DNA from: Halioglobus sp.
GTDB taxonomy: Bacteria; Pseudomonadota; Gammaproteobacteria; Pseudomonadales; Halieaceae
Direction: 5' to 3'
Length of the DNA stretch: 37,750 bases
NCBI GenBank assembly: GCA_020443425.1
Contig: JAGRIE010000038.1
Coordinates: 1 to 37,750, forward strand
Shown here piece after piece: positions 7,910 through 16,736 of this stretch. Each line of letters opens with the position of its first letter. Within the stretch, counting starts at the first letter, position 1. Under the pieces are notes generated by a model. That model worked only from the letters and a program-made list of their open reading frames with translations, was not told where the DNA came from and ran no database searches. Both the position numbers and the translations under genes were made by a program.

Positions 7910-8836
7910 ATGAGAACCCCAGGATTTCGAATGATAAGCGGCGTGGTGTTGTGTGTACTGATACTCAGCGGGTGTCAAAGTGATGTCACACTGTCGAGAG
8001 CTGTGCGCACCGGTGACACACTGGTAGTGTCACTCGGCGACGCGGACCCACAGGGCAAGTACGCCAACATCAACAGCACACTGCTGCGCGAGGGTGATGT
8101 CCTCGCCAAAATTGTCGACAACAGTTACATCACGCACCCGGTCACCGTCCGCCACCTGTTCCGCGTCTTTGGTGACCCCACCGCAGTGAATGTTAACGCG
8201 CGGGGACAGGCACAGTGGATGGCAGTTATCGACCTGGTAAACCCCCTGAGCGGGAACCCACCGCCGATGGCGCTGGGCAATGGCGTTCTGCAGTTGAGTT
8301 CTGACAAGTTCAACGCGATGCACACAGTGAAGACCACCATTATCGCCGGCACCGGCACACCGCATCCGTTTATTACCAAGAACGAGCCCAGCTATCTGGG
8401 CCTCGACAAAATGGCTTTTGTCAGGCCCGCCAAGCAGGCACTGGTAAGCGTCAACGGCACCTTGCCAGCGGACGTCAAACTCGCCGGCGCGGAGTATCGA
8501 TTTTCAATCCCCGCCGTACACTCCACAGACTTCTTCGGCGATCGTATCGAAGCGGTGACTCCCGCCAAACTCACTTCTGGCGCGCCAATGTACTTTGAGT
8601 TCGGCAGGACCGAGCAAGAGGCACCCGTCGGCACCGATGTGCTGGTGATGATGACATCAACAGAGGGCGTCGACGCAGAGCATTTGTCCGCTTTCGACTT
8701 CGTGATGACCAGCGACCTGGAGGAGATAGCCAGTGTACCGAACTACTGGAAGAATAAACTTGTGGGAGCGACCTTCTACGATACCGATGGCCAGGAGATC
8801 GCGGGATTGACCGCGCTGGTGGGGCAGAATCGCTAG
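7910..8836 (+). CDS. Predicted lipoprotein of unknown function
   Basis: The ATG at 7910 has GAAGGAG 9 nt upstream and opens a lipoprotein signal peptide: MRTPGFRM, a hydrophobic core and a lipobox LSGC near residues 19-22. Signal peptidase II would cut before that Cys and the protein would be lipid-anchored. The mature part of about 285 residues has no family I recognise. It appears mainly beta-structured (for example VSLGDADPQGKY, VTVRHLFRVFGDP) and lacks further Cys. The gene stands alone: the divergent dockerin gene is upstream and a convergent hydroxylase gene lies downstream, with a shared hairpin at 8870-8894. Confidence 0.85.
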   Translation: MRTPGFRMISGVVLCVLILSGCQSDVTLSRAVRTGDTLVVSLGDADPQGKYANINSTLLREGDVLAKIVDNSYITHPVTVRHLFRVFGDPTAVNVNARGQAQWMAVIDLVNPLSGNPPPMALGNGVLQLSSDKFNAMHTVKTTIIAGTGTPHPFITKNEPSYLGLDKMAFVRPAKQALVSVNGTLPADVKLAGAEYRFSIPAVHSTDFFGDRIEAVTPAKLTSGAPMYFEFGRTEQEAPVGTDVLVMMTSTEGVDAEHLSAFDFVMTSDLEEIASVPNYWKNKLVGATFYDTDGQEIAGLTALVGQNR

Positions 8837-8869
8837 CGCACCGCTGCCGTGGCCCGATAGTAGGACGGC

Positions 8870-8894
8870 CCCGTTATTTTGCCTGAATAACGGG
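8870..8894. terminator. Perfect 9-bp hairpin between convergent genes, candidate bidirectional terminator
   Basis: CCCGTTATT, a 7-nt loop and the exact complement AATAACGGG form a perfect stem 33 nt after the lipoprotein stop. The stem includes the TAA stop of the opposing hydroxylase gene. There is no clear T-run, so intrinsic termination is plausible rather than certain. Confidence 0.45.
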
Positions 8895-10118
8895 ACCCAT
8901 ATTCCCCGGCTGTGGTGCACGCACCAGTTGCGACAGGAAGAGAGCGCAGAGCACGCTGTATACCAGTGCCCAGAACAGCACACTGGCGCCCAGCCCCGGG
9001 CTGGCGGTGACCAGCAACACAGCGATGCCGCCGAGACGCAGCACGTCCCACCTGAGTACGCTGGGGGCGGGCCGACCCTCCATCCACATGGCAGTGACTA
9101 CCGTCGTAGCCAGCAGTATTGTCCAGCCGGCGAAACCCTGCCAATAGGACAACTGCGCACTCTCCATGAAATTGAGCAGTAACACCACGGCTACCAACTG
9201 GAAGAAACAGTAGGCGGACACCAGGCCCGGCACCTTGGGGTCGTAGCGCTCAAAAGTGCTGAGATCCGTTTTTTCGCGCGGGAATTTCTGCGCCACATCG
9301 TCCGGACGCCAACCCGTGCGCGACACCCAGACGCGCAGCTTGTCGCGCCAGTGCTTTGTGTGCCAGCTGTCTTTGGCCATATCGACATAAATGTGGGTCA
9401 GCGCCTTGATCGGGCTCCAGCTTTTCAGGGGGCCGCGTATACCGTACACCACCGGCTCCTCATCCAGTTCTTCCTGAAACGTGCCGAACAGTCGATCCCA
9501 CAGTATGAAGAGACCGCCGTAATTGCGATCCATATAGCGATCGTTCTGTGCATGGTGCACACGGTGATTGGAAGGAGTGACAAAAATCCACTCGTACCAG
9601 CCCAGCTTCGGCACATGCTGGGTGTGCACCCAGAACTGGTATATCAGGTTGAGGGCGCCTACGGTGACCACCACTTCCGCAGGGATTCCCAACAGGTACA
9701 TGGGAATATAAAACAGCCAGCCGAGCAGAAAGCCGGTGCTGGTCTGGCGCAGGGCGGTTGTGAGGTTGTAGTCCTCGCTCTGGTGGTGAGCCACATGCGC
9801 GGCCCACAAAATTGTGCGCTCGTGGCCCATCCTGTGCAGCCAGTAGTAGCAAAAGTCGTACACCACCATAGCCAGCACCCAGGTGAACCAATGGCTTGCA
9901 TCCATCAGGGGGAGGGAAAAATACTCAGTGAACAGGTAGTAGACATACCCCCCGACACCCAGCGTGACAAAACGCTGCGCCTGGCTGAGCACCCCGAGCG
10001 ACAAACTGCTGATGCTGTCATTGAGGCGGTAGGTATTGTGCTGCTTCACCCAGCCATAGGCCAACTCAAGCACGATGGCGAGTATGAAGAAGGGAACAGC
10101 GTAGACAACAAGATCCAT
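8874..10118 (-). CDS. Sterol desaturase / fatty acid hydroxylase family membrane enzyme
   Basis: A 414-residue integral membrane di-iron enzyme, taken from the ATG at 10118 because the first membrane helix starts there (MDLVVYAVPFFILAIVLEL). An ATG 19 codons upstream is possible but adds only a basic leader. The His clusters of the family are all visible: HRMGH, HVAHH and HRVHH, between about residues 95 and 185. They bind the two irons used for O2-dependent hydroxylation or desaturation of a lipid C-H bond. Several hydrophobic helices flank them, and three or four more form an extra C-terminal membrane region after residue 300. Overall it resembles bacterial alkylglycerol-monooxygenase-like proteins; the substrate cannot be told. 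It is convergent with the lipoprotein gene and divergent from alkA. Confidence 0.85.
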   Translation of the reverse strand: MDLVVYAVPFFILAIVLELAYGWVKQHNTYRLNDSISSLSLGVLSQAQRFVTLGVGGYVYYLFTEYFSLPLMDASHWFTWVLAMVVYDFCYYWLHRMGHERTILWAAHVAHHQSEDYNLTTALRQTSTGFLLGWLFYIPMYLLGIPAEVVVTVGALNLIYQFWVHTQHVPKLGWYEWIFVTPSNHRVHHAQNDRYMDRNYGGLFILWDRLFGTFQEELDEEPVVYGIRGPLKSWSPIKALTHIYVDMAKDSWHTKHWRDKLRVWVSRTGWRPDDVAQKFPREKTDLSTFERYDPKVPGLVSAYCFFQLVAVVLLLNFMESAQLSYWQGFAGWTILLATTVVTAMWMEGRPAPSVLRWDVLRLGGIAVLLVTASPGLGASVLFWALVYSVLCALFLSQLVRAPQPGNMGPVIQAK

Positions 10119-10284
10119 GGCGATTGACCCGGGTTTGGCCCGCTGCGCGTACCGGTACTCGCTTATACGGCGCATAGGGCGGCGACTGTCGGTCGCGTAT
10201 TTTAGTCTTCTGCGGTCAAAAATCCAGTCCGCCCGCCGGGCAATGCAGGGCCGATTTTGGCTAGTACGGGCGGCTTGCCGGGTC

Positions 10285-10290
10285 TATATT
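10285..10290 (+). promoter_or_regulatory. -10-like hexamer directly before alkA (candidate leaderless start)
   Basis: TATATT ends 6 nt before the alkA ATG at 10297, so transcription would begin at or next to the start codon. No -35 box of quality and no Shine-Dalgarno sequence is visible. Confidence 0.35.
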
Positions 10291-10296
10291 GCGTGC

Positions 10297-11733
10297 ATGA
10301 CCAGCGATAACACCCTTACTGCAAGCACCGCGGCGGCCCCCCTCGACCCCGAGGTGTGCCGCAGGGCGCGACTGTCGCGCGACACGCGGTTCGACGGCGA
10401 GTTTTACCTCGGTGTACACACAACCGGCATCTACTGCCGCCCCGTATGCCCCGCGCGGGCACCCGCTGAAAAAAATGTCACCTACTTTCACAACGCCGCC
10501 CTTGCGGCGCAGGCGGGCTTTCGGCCCTGCCTGCGCTGCCGTCCGGAATCCGCGCCAGGCAGTCCCGCCTGGAACGGCACCTCCACCACGGTGCAGCGCG
10601 CCGTGCGCTTGATCAGCGAAGGTGCGCTCAATACCGCCTCACTGGGGGAGCTGGCAGTGCGCCTTGGTATCGGCGAGCGCTACCTGCGAAAACTGTTCGC
10701 GCGCGAGTTGGGCGTATCGCCGCAGGCACTGGCCCTGAACCAGCGCCTGCTGTTTGCCAAAAAACTGCTGGCCGAGACCACGCTGCCTGTCACCGAGGTC
10801 GCGTTTGCCGCAGGGTTCGGCTCCCTGCGGCGCTTCAACAGCGCGGTGCAACAACATTTCAGGCTGCCCCCGCGTACACTGCGCAAAGGAAAACCCGGCC
10901 ACAGCAGCAGCGCCAGCCTGGAACTGCAGTTGCACTACCGACCGCCCTATGACTGGGACGGGGTGCTGGAGTTCTTTGCCCGCCATGCCGTCAGTGGCGT
11001 GGAAGCCGTGACAGCGAATAGCTACCAGCGCACGGTCACACTGGGCGACACCCGGGGCCGGTTCGAGATTGGCCCGGCAGCGGGCAAACAGGCATTGCGA
11101 CTCAAACTGCACCTGGACGACAGCCGCATGATAATGGCTGCGGTCAGCCGGATCAGGCGGATGTTCGACCTCGATGCCAACCCGGCAGCGATCGAGCAGG
11201 TACTTGGGCAGGACCCGAACCTGGCCCCCTTGCTGAAGCGCTTTCCCGGCATCCGCTCAACCGGGCACTGGTCCCTGTACGAGGCATCGATACGCGGCAT
11301 CGTCGGACAGCAGATCAGCACCCAGGCGGCGCGCGGCGCACTGGCCCGCCTCGCCACCGCCACCAGCCCGGACCCGGAGCAGCCGGTATTTCCCGACGCC
11401 GCCGCGCTTGCAAGCCTCGGTGACCAGCACTTCCCTATGCCCGGCAGACGCCGAGAGACGCTGCGTGCGCTGTGCCAGCACTGCAGCGGCCGCGACGACG
11501 AACTGGATCTCGACACCGTGGCCGCATTGAAGGGAGTGGGTCCGTGGACGGTGGCAATGGTGAATCTGCGCGGCAATGGACACCCCGACACCTTCCCCCT
11601 GGGGGATCTCGGCCTGGAGCGCGCCTGGGCGCGACTGCCGGGCGCCGATACCAGCCTGCGACACCAGTCGGCCCACTGGCGCCCCTGGGGCAGCTACGCC
11701 GCCAACCTGCTCTGGAGGAGCCTGAGCCTATGA
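10297..11733 (+). CDS. alkA: Ada-type sensor / AraC regulator / AlkA DNA-3-methyladenine glycosylase fusion
   Basis: A 478-residue three-part protein. Residues about 20-90 are the Ada metal-binding domain with its four Cys (GIYCRPVCPAR and RPCLRCRPE); in E. coli Ada the first of these accepts methyl groups from DNA phosphotriesters. Residues about 95-190 are an AraC-type helix-turn-helix region (GIGERYLRKLF, AFAAGFGSLRRFN). The rest is the AlkA glycosylase: an N-terminal AlkA domain, then a helix-hairpin-helix (LKGVGPWTVAM) and the catalytic Asp in FPLGDLGLERA. It should remove alkylated bases while also sensing damage. The start at MTSDNTL is chosen because the upstream extension is not Ada-like. 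Its stop overlaps the ogt start by 4 nt, forming a two-gene alkylation-repair operon. Confidence 0.92.
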   Translation: MTSDNTLTASTAAAPLDPEVCRRARLSRDTRFDGEFYLGVHTTGIYCRPVCPARAPAEKNVTYFHNAALAAQAGFRPCLRCRPESAPGSPAWNGTSTTVQRAVRLISEGALNTASLGELAVRLGIGERYLRKLFARELGVSPQALALNQRLLFAKKLLAETTLPVTEVAFAAGFGSLRRFNSAVQQHFRLPPRTLRKGKPGHSSSASLELQLHYRPPYDWDGVLEFFARHAVSGVEAVTANSYQRTVTLGDTRGRFEIGPAAGKQALRLKLHLDDSRMIMAAVSRIRRMFDLDANPAAIEQVLGQDPNLAPLLKRFPGIRSTGHWSLYEASIRGIVGQQISTQAARGALARLATATSPDPEQPVFPDAAALASLGDQHFPMPGRRRETLRALCQHCSGRDDELDLDTVAALKGVGPWTVAMVNLRGNGHPDTFPLGDLGLERAWARLPGADTSLRHQSAHWRPWGSYAANLLWRSLSL

Positions 11734-12224
11734 ACAGCCACTATCTGGATACCCCGATCGGGACGCTGCGCCTGGTGTCCGACGGGCGCGCATTGACGCG
11801 GATTGAGTTTGAAGGCCAGCATGGCGATGACAGCGGCTGCGGTGGCAGCGATGCCGTACTGCGGGCCTGCGCTGAACAGCTGGGCGAGTATTTTGCGCGG
11901 CGGCGGCGCCACTTTGAACTGCCACTGGCCGCGCAGGGTACGCCCTTCCAGCGCTCGGTGTGGAAGGCCCTGGCAGCGATACCCTATGGGGAGCTGCGCA
12001 GCTACCGGGATATCGCAACGCGCATCGGGAACGCAGCGGCGGTGCGCGCGGTCGGTACCGCCAACGGCCGCAATCCGCTCCCTATCGTCGTGCCCTGCCA
12101 CCGTGTCATCGGCAGCAATGGCGCCCTCACCGGATTTGCCGGGGGACTGGAGTCAAAACAATTCCTGCTGGCACTGGAGGGGGCGCTGGACAGTACGCTC
12201 GCGGTACCGGGGGCGGGGGTGTAG
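11730..12224 (+). CDS. ogt: Methylated-DNA-[protein]-cysteine S-methyltransferase
   Basis: A 164-residue suicide repair protein that moves the methyl group of O6-methylguanine (or O4-methylthymine) in DNA to its own cysteine. The active-site motif PCHRVIG is present near residue 125, together with the recognition helix region (GTPFQRSVWKALAAIPYGE, SYRDIA) and the GFAGGLESK motif. Length and layout match the Ogt/MGMT family. The ATG at 11730 overlaps the alkA stop as ATGA, so the two are translationally coupled. No Ada-type binding box was recognised upstream of the operon. Confidence 0.93.
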   Translation: MNSHYLDTPIGTLRLVSDGRALTRIEFEGQHGDDSGCGGSDAVLRACAEQLGEYFARRRRHFELPLAAQGTPFQRSVWKALAAIPYGELRSYRDIATRIGNAAAVRAVGTANGRNPLPIVVPCHRVIGSNGALTGFAGGLESKQFLLALEGALDSTLAVPGAGV

Positions 12225-12243
12225 CCGCGAAGCTGGCCTGTGA

Positions 12244-12489
12244 TCAGGCGTTGAGATCAGGGATCATCTCGTCTTTTAGACGTGTTATCGCGTCCTTCAG
12301 GCGGAGCTTCTCTTTCTTCAATCGCTGCAGCAGGATCTGGTTCTGGTAGGGGTAGCCATGCAGTTCGTTGATTTTGCTGTCCAGCGCGCGGTGCTTCATC
12401 TGCAAATCCAGCAAACGCATGGCCGGCGTCATCAGCTCGTTCGCCGCTTCTGCCTTGCCGTCGGTACCGTTTTCAGGTGGCTCATTCAT
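12244..12489 (-). CDS. DUF465/YdcH-like small coiled-coil protein
   Basis: An 81-residue, highly charged helical protein. The C-terminal half (residues about 25-75) matches the DUF465 pattern, with HRALDSKINEL followed by a basic helix LQRLKKEKLRLKDAITRLKDE. The N-terminal 20 residues are a variable acidic extension. The function of this family is not established. It is convergent with ogt (20 bp apart) and its stop codon lies in a small GCCTG/CAGGC inverted repeat at 12236-12249. The cysQ gene lies 96 bp upstream on the same strand. Confidence 0.75.
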   Translation of the reverse strand: MNEPPENGTDGKAEAANELMTPAMRLLDLQMKHRALDSKINELHGYPYQNQILLQRLKKEKLRLKDAITRLKDEMIPDLNA

Positions 12490-12585
12490 CGCGCAATCAG
12501 GACTGTCGTTAGCGTTATAGACAGCTGCAACTCTATACCCTCAGGGATTACCGGCACAAGCCTCATACTGTGCACTGCCGCCAAA

Positions 12586-13449
12586 CTATTCAAATTTTGT
12601 CTGCAATATGCGTGTCCACAGCGGATGACTGCCATCGGCAATGGCGTAAAAGGGCGGACTGAAGAGCGAATCAGCGCAGTTGTAGCGCAGCGGTTTGCCA
12701 TCCATCCCCAGCAATTGCCCTCCCGCTGCCTCCAACACGGCCTGGCCGGCCGCGGTATCCCACTCGCAGCAGGGTGAGAACCGGGGGTACAAATCCCCGT
12801 GCCCCTCGGCCATGCGCGAAAACTTCAGGGCACTCCCCATATTGCTCCTCGACACCGGCCCCCACTGCTGCTCCAGCCACGCGAGGCAGGCCTTGAAGCG
12901 CGGGCCCCGGTGCCGCCGACTGGCCAGTACCGTCAGCGCCTCCCCGGACTGCATCGACCGTGTCGCCAACTCGCTGACCGACCACTGTCCGACAGCCCTA
13001 TCGGCATAGCGGTGTGCCAGCTGCCCGGGGATACCGACATAGGCCACCCGCTGCAGCGGCACATACAAGATACCCAGCACGGCCTCGTGTGCGTCGATCA
13101 GGGCGATATTGATCGTGAAATCGCCCGTTCGCCCCAAAAACTCCTTGGTGCCGTCCAGCGGGTCGACCAGCCAGAAGCGGCGCCAGTCACGCCGGTGCGC
13201 GATCTCCTCGGGGGTAGACTCCTCCGACAGCACCGGAATGGAGGCGTCCAGCGCACGCAGCCCCGACATCAGCACATCGTGCGACGCGAGATCGGCCCGA
13301 GTCAGCGGGGAATCGTCGTGTTTGGCCTCGAAATCACCCGCCGCCGGGGCGTAGTAGTGCTCGCTGATAGCCTCGCCCGCCGCCCGGCACAGCGAGAGCA
13401 GCGGCTGTACCCAGTTCTGTAAGTTCCGCACATCCACTTCCTTAGCCAT
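12586..13449 (-). CDS. cysQ: 3'(2'),5'-bisphosphate nucleotidase CysQ
   Basis: A 287-residue inositol-monophosphatase-fold enzyme that hydrolyses 3'-phosphoadenosine 5'-phosphate (PAP) to AMP, clearing a by-product of sulfate assimilation. The Mg-binding motifs are complete: EES at residues 76-78, DPLDGT at 96-101 and WDTAAG near residue 241. The start is the ATG at 13449 (MAKEVDVRNL); the 65-codon open extension upstream lacks family similarity. A TATATT hexamer lies 7 nt before this ATG and no Shine-Dalgarno is seen, suggesting a leaderless mRNA. It is divergent from the nucleotidase gene yrfG. Confidence 0.92.
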   Translation of the reverse strand: MAKEVDVRNLQNWVQPLLSLCRAAGEAISEHYYAPAAGDFEAKHDDSPLTRADLASHDVLMSGLRALDASIPVLSEESTPEEIAHRRDWRRFWLVDPLDGTKEFLGRTGDFTINIALIDAHEAVLGILYVPLQRVAYVGIPGQLAHRYADRAVGQWSVSELATRSMQSGEALTVLASRRHRGPRFKACLAWLEQQWGPVSRSNMGSALKFSRMAEGHGDLYPRFSPCCEWDTAAGQAVLEAAGGQLLGMDGKPLRYNCADSLFSPPFYAIADGSHPLWTRILQTKFE

Positions 13450-13456
13450 ACGCGCC

Positions 13457-13462
13457 AATATA
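13457..13462 (-). promoter_or_regulatory. -10-like hexamer directly before cysQ (candidate leaderless start)
   Basis: On the minus strand TATATT ends 7 nt before the cysQ ATG, so transcription would begin at the start codon. The -35 region is poor. Confidence 0.35.
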
Positions 13463-13570
13463 CCACTCCCGCCCACCGGGTTTTGCCCGACCTTCCCATA
13501 AAAGTGAAAAAAAGCATACACTTGCCGCATCCAGGCCCCGCCGGGCGGGGAGGGAAGGGAGGCATGCATC

Positions 13571-14236
13571 ATGATCAACTGGGCTGACATTGACACGGTA
13601 CTGCTGGACATGGACGGTACCCTGCTGGACCTCCATTTCGACAACTATTTCTGGACCGAGCACCTGCCACGCGTCTACGCCGAAAAACACCAGATCACCG
13701 AACAGGAATCCCACGAGCAGCTGCACGGCACACTGGCGGCGGAGCAGGGAACACTGCAATGGTACTGCCTGGACCACTGGTCGCAGCGGCTGGACATGGA
13801 CATCCCGGCCCTGAAACAGGAGCTGCAGCACATGATCAGCATTCGCCCGTTTGTCCTCGAGTTCCTCGCTGAGCTGCACAACAGCAGCCGGGATGTGCTG
13901 TTGGTCACCAATGCCCATCGCAAAACGCTGGACCTGAAGATGGAGAACGTCGATATCCTCGGCTGGTTCGACCGCGTGGTGATCTCGCACGACCTGCACG
14001 CACCCAAGGAGAACCAGGACTTCTGGATCAGGTTGCAGGACATGCACCCCTTTGACCCCGCGCGCACACTGTTGATTGATGACACCGAGACCGTACTGGC
14101 CAGCGCCCAGCAGTACGGCATCGCCCACCTGCTGACACTGCTGCAACCCGACAGCAAGCGTGACAAACGGCTGAGCACCCGCTTCCCCGGCTTCCACCAT
14201 TTCGACGAAATCATGCCCAGCGAGTGCCGCTATTGA
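13571..14236 (+). CDS. yrfG: HAD-family GMP/IMP 5'-nucleotidase
   Basis: A 221-residue haloacid-dehalogenase-like phosphatase. Motif I is LLDMDGTLLDL at residues 11-21 (nucleophile Asp and acid/base Asp), motif II is the Thr in LLVTNAH, and motif III/IV includes the Lys of HAPKENQ and the acidic pair in LLIDDTE. Overall layout and length match E. coli YrfG, which dephosphorylates GMP and IMP. The ATG at 13571 follows a GGGAGG. The gene overlaps the Hsp15 gene, the same neighbour pair (yrfG-hslR) found in other gammaproteobacteria, so co-transcription is expected. Confidence 0.9.
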   Translation: MINWADIDTVLLDMDGTLLDLHFDNYFWTEHLPRVYAEKHQITEQESHEQLHGTLAAEQGTLQWYCLDHWSQRLDMDIPALKQELQHMISIRPFVLEFLAELHNSSRDVLLVTNAHRKTLDLKMENVDILGWFDRVVISHDLHAPKENQDFWIRLQDMHPFDPARTLLIDDTETVLASAQQYGIAHLLTLLQPDSKRDKRLSTRFPGFHHFDEIMPSECRY

Positions 14237-14637
14237 ACACGCCCTCCGAACAACCCGGCAAAGTCCGGCTGGACAAATGGCTGTGGGCGGCGCGCTTTTT
14301 CAAGACGCGCAGTCTCGCCAAGGCCGCGATTGACGGCGGCAAGGTGCACCTGGAAGGCAAACGGGTAAAGGTCTCCAGGGAGATCACCGCCGGCGATACC
14401 CTGCAGATCCGCCAGGGCTGGGACGAAAAGGTGGTGACCGTGTTACAGCTCAGTGACCAGCGCCGCGGTGCCGCAGAGGCGCAGCTGCTGTACCGGGAAA
14501 CCGAGGACAGCATCGCCCGGCGGGAAGCACAGGCACTGGCGCGCAAAGCCGCCGGCGGCATGATAGACCGGCCGGCGCAGCGCCCCAACAAGCAGCAGCG
14601 CCGGCAAATCCACCGCTTCAAGAACACCCGGGATTAG
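14224..14637 (+). CDS. hslR: Hsp15 ribosome-associated S4-domain protein
   Basis: A protein of up to 137 residues with an N-terminal S4 RNA-binding domain ([17 protein letters not shown], later [12 protein letters not shown]) and a basic C-terminal tail ([14 protein letters not shown]). Hsp15 is a heat-shock protein that binds 50S subunits carrying a stalled peptidyl-tRNA and helps free them. The start is unsettled: GTG at 14224 overlaps yrfG by 13 nt, while TTG at 14233 would give a tight TTGA stop/start overlap and remove three residues. Neither has a good Shine-Dalgarno, so expression probably depends on coupling to yrfG. Confidence 0.9.
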   Translation: MPLLNTPSEQPGKVRLDKWLWAARFFKTRSLAKAAIDGGKVHLEGKRVKVSREITAGDTLQIRQGWDEKVVTVLQLSDQRRGAAEAQLLYRETEDSIARREAQALARKAAGGMIDRPAQRPNKQQRRQIHRFKNTRD

Positions 14638-14740
14638 CCGGGCAGGCACCGCGACCAGCGGCGGGGCCGTCCCCGCGCCAGCCCCGCCAGAGCGTGTCAT
14701 ACGACCAAATCTCACTCACTACTTTTCGGCCAAGATGCGC

Positions 14741-14746
14741 TAGAAT
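14741..14746 (+). promoter_or_regulatory. -10-like hexamer directly before dxs (candidate leaderless start)
   Basis: TAGAAT ends 7 nt before the dxs ATG. No Shine-Dalgarno is present in the intervening CCCACCC, and the -35 region is not recognisable. Confidence 0.3.
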
Positions 14747-14753
14747 CCCACCC

Positions 14754-16697
14754 ATGCTGTCGGAAATCCCGCTAATCCCACCGGACACCCCGCTACTGAA
14801 CAGAGTCGATCAGGGCCTGTCCCTGCGCGACATGGACACGTCCGAGCTGGTGCGACTGGCGGAGGAGCTCAGGGCCTACCTGCTGTACAGCGTGGGGCAG
14901 ACCGGCGGGCATTTCGGCGCCGGGCTCGGCGTGGTCGAGCTGACCGTCGCGCTGCACCACATCTACAACACCCCACAGGATCGCATCGTCTGGGATGTGG
15001 GTCACCAGACCTACCCGCACAAGATACTCACCGGGCGCATGGCGCAGATGGGCAGCATGCGCCAGGCCGGCGGGTTGGCGGGTTTCCCGAAACGCGCCGA
15101 GAGCGAGTACGACACCTTCGGTGTGGGTCACTCCTCCACCAGTATCTCCGCCGCGATGGGCATGGCGCTGGCGGCGAAACAGCTGGGCATCAACCGCAAG
15201 GTCGTCGCCGTAATCGGTGATGGCGCGATTACCGGCGGCATGGCCATTGAGGCCCTCGCCCACGCCGGCCATGAGCGGCCCAATATGCTGGTGATCCTGA
15301 ACGACAACCAGATGTCGATAGGCCACAACCAGGGCGGGCTCGCCACCTATTTCGCCAAGATCTGGGCCAGCAAGTTCTACATCTCCATGCGGCAGGGCTC
15401 AAAACGGGTACTGGAGAAAATCCGCCCCGCCTGGGAGCTGGCCAAGCGCACGGAAGAGCACATGAAGGGCATGGTGGCCCCCGGCACCATGTTCGAGGAG
15501 CTGGGCTTTCACTATATCGGCCCACTGGACGGCCACGACCTGCCGGGGCTGATACAGACCCTGGAGAACATGAAGGACCTGGAGGGACCACAGTTCCTGC
15601 ATATCCGCACCATGAAGGGCAAGGGCTTCCTGCCGGCAGAGCGCGATCCCATCGGCTACCACGCGGTCAACAAGATCGAGGCCAAACCCAAAGGCCCACA
15701 GCCTGCGCTGCCACCGCCGCAGCCGAAGGGGCCGAAATACCAGGATGTGTTCGGGCGCTGGCTGTGCGATATGGCGCAGCGGGACAGGCGGCTGGTAGGC
15801 ATTACACCGGCCATGTGCGAGGGCTCCGGCATGGTGGAGTTCGCCCGGCGCTTCCCGGATCGCTACTACGATGTCGCCATCGCCGAGCAACATGCCGTCA
15901 CCCTCGCGGCAGGGATGGCCTGCGATGGGCTCAAGCCCGTGGTGGCGATCTACTCCACTTTCCTGCAGCGCGGCTACGACCAGCTCATCCACGATGTCGC
16001 CCTGCAAAACCTCGACGTCACCTTTGGCATCGACAGGGCCGGGCTGGTAGGCCAGGACGGCCCGACCCACCACGGCGCCTTTGACCTGAGCTTCCTGCGC
16101 TGTATACCGAACATGGTGATCGGCGCGCCCTCCGATGAAAATGAATGCCGCCAGATGCTGTATACCGCCTATCAATACCCCGGGCCGGCCGCCATTCGCT
16201 ACCCGCGGGGCACCGGGCCCGGCGCGATGATTTTTGAGGAGATGACGGAGCTGCCTCTTGGCGAGGCGGTGGAAGTGCGCAGCGGCAAGGACGTCGCCAT
16301 CCTCAATTTCGGCGCCCTGCTGCCGCAGGCCATCACCGCCGCCGACCAGCTGGATGCCACCGTGGTGGACATGCGCTGGGTGAAACCGCTGGATGAAAAA
16401 ATGGTGCTGGCGATAGCACAGCGCCACAGCATGCTGGTCACACTGGAAGAAAACGCGATAGCCGGTGGCGCCGGTGCAGCCGTGAATGAGTTTCTCGCCG
16501 CACAGGGCCTGTCACCGACCCTGCTCAACCTCGGCCTGCCGGATGAGTTTATCGAGCACGGGAACCAATCGGACCAGTTGGCGTGGACGGGGCTGGATGC
16601 CGGGGGTATTTACAAGCGTATCACCTCGACCAAAAAACCATCTCATGTCCAGTTCGCTGTATCCGGAAAAGCTGCAAGCACTATTGAGTTGACATGA
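14754..16697 (+). CDS. dxs: 1-deoxy-D-xylulose-5-phosphate synthase
   Basis: A 647-residue thiamine-diphosphate enzyme that condenses pyruvate with glyceraldehyde 3-phosphate, the first step of the MEP isoprenoid pathway. Visible are the conserved His in GGHFGAGLG, the [15 protein letters not shown] segment, the ThDP/Mg motif GDGAITGGM...NDNQMSI, and in the transketolase-like second half [15 protein letters not shown] and FDRAGLVG-type [18 protein letters not shown]. The ATG at 14754 begins [11 protein letters not shown], the usual N-terminus; an upstream GTG at 14694 adds 20 unlike residues. It stands 13 kb away from xseB-ispA, its normal operon partners in many gammaproteobacteria. Confidence 0.96.
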   Translation: MLSEIPLIPPDTPLLNRVDQGLSLRDMDTSELVRLAEELRAYLLYSVGQTGGHFGAGLGVVELTVALHHIYNTPQDRIVWDVGHQTYPHKILTGRMAQMGSMRQAGGLAGFPKRAESEYDTFGVGHSSTSISAAMGMALAAKQLGINRKVVAVIGDGAITGGMAIEALAHAGHERPNMLVILNDNQMSIGHNQGGLATYFAKIWASKFYISMRQGSKRVLEKIRPAWELAKRTEEHMKGMVAPGTMFEELGFHYIGPLDGHDLPGLIQTLENMKDLEGPQFLHIRTMKGKGFLPAERDPIGYHAVNKIEAKPKGPQPALPPPQPKGPKYQDVFGRWLCDMAQRDRRLVGITPAMCEGSGMVEFARRFPDRYYDVAIAEQHAVTLAAGMACDGLKPVVAIYSTFLQRGYDQLIHDVALQNLDVTFGIDRAGLVGQDGPTHHGAFDLSFLRCIPNMVIGAPSDENECRQMLYTAYQYPGPAAIRYPRGTGPGAMIFEEMTELPLGEAVEVRSGKDVAILNFGALLPQAITAADQLDATVVDMRWVKPLDEKMVLAIAQRHSMLVTLEENAIAGGAGAAVNEFLAAQGLSPTLLNLGLPDEFIEHGNQSDQLAWTGLDAGGIYKRITSTKKPSHVQFAVSGKAASTIELT

Positions 16698-16736
16698 ACA
16701 TCAACATAACAGAATTAAAAGTGCACAATTTCAACG

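Noticed and set aside
10176-10296. Search for an Ada-type operator upstream of alkA
   Set aside because: No sequence resembling the E. coli AAAGCGCA-type box was found; only the -10-like TATATT is worth noting.
15399-16427. 342-codon open frame antisense to dxs
   Set aside because: Dxs is unmistakable on the plus strand; the antisense frame has shadow-like composition (His/Gly/Ala/Val rich) and no start signals.
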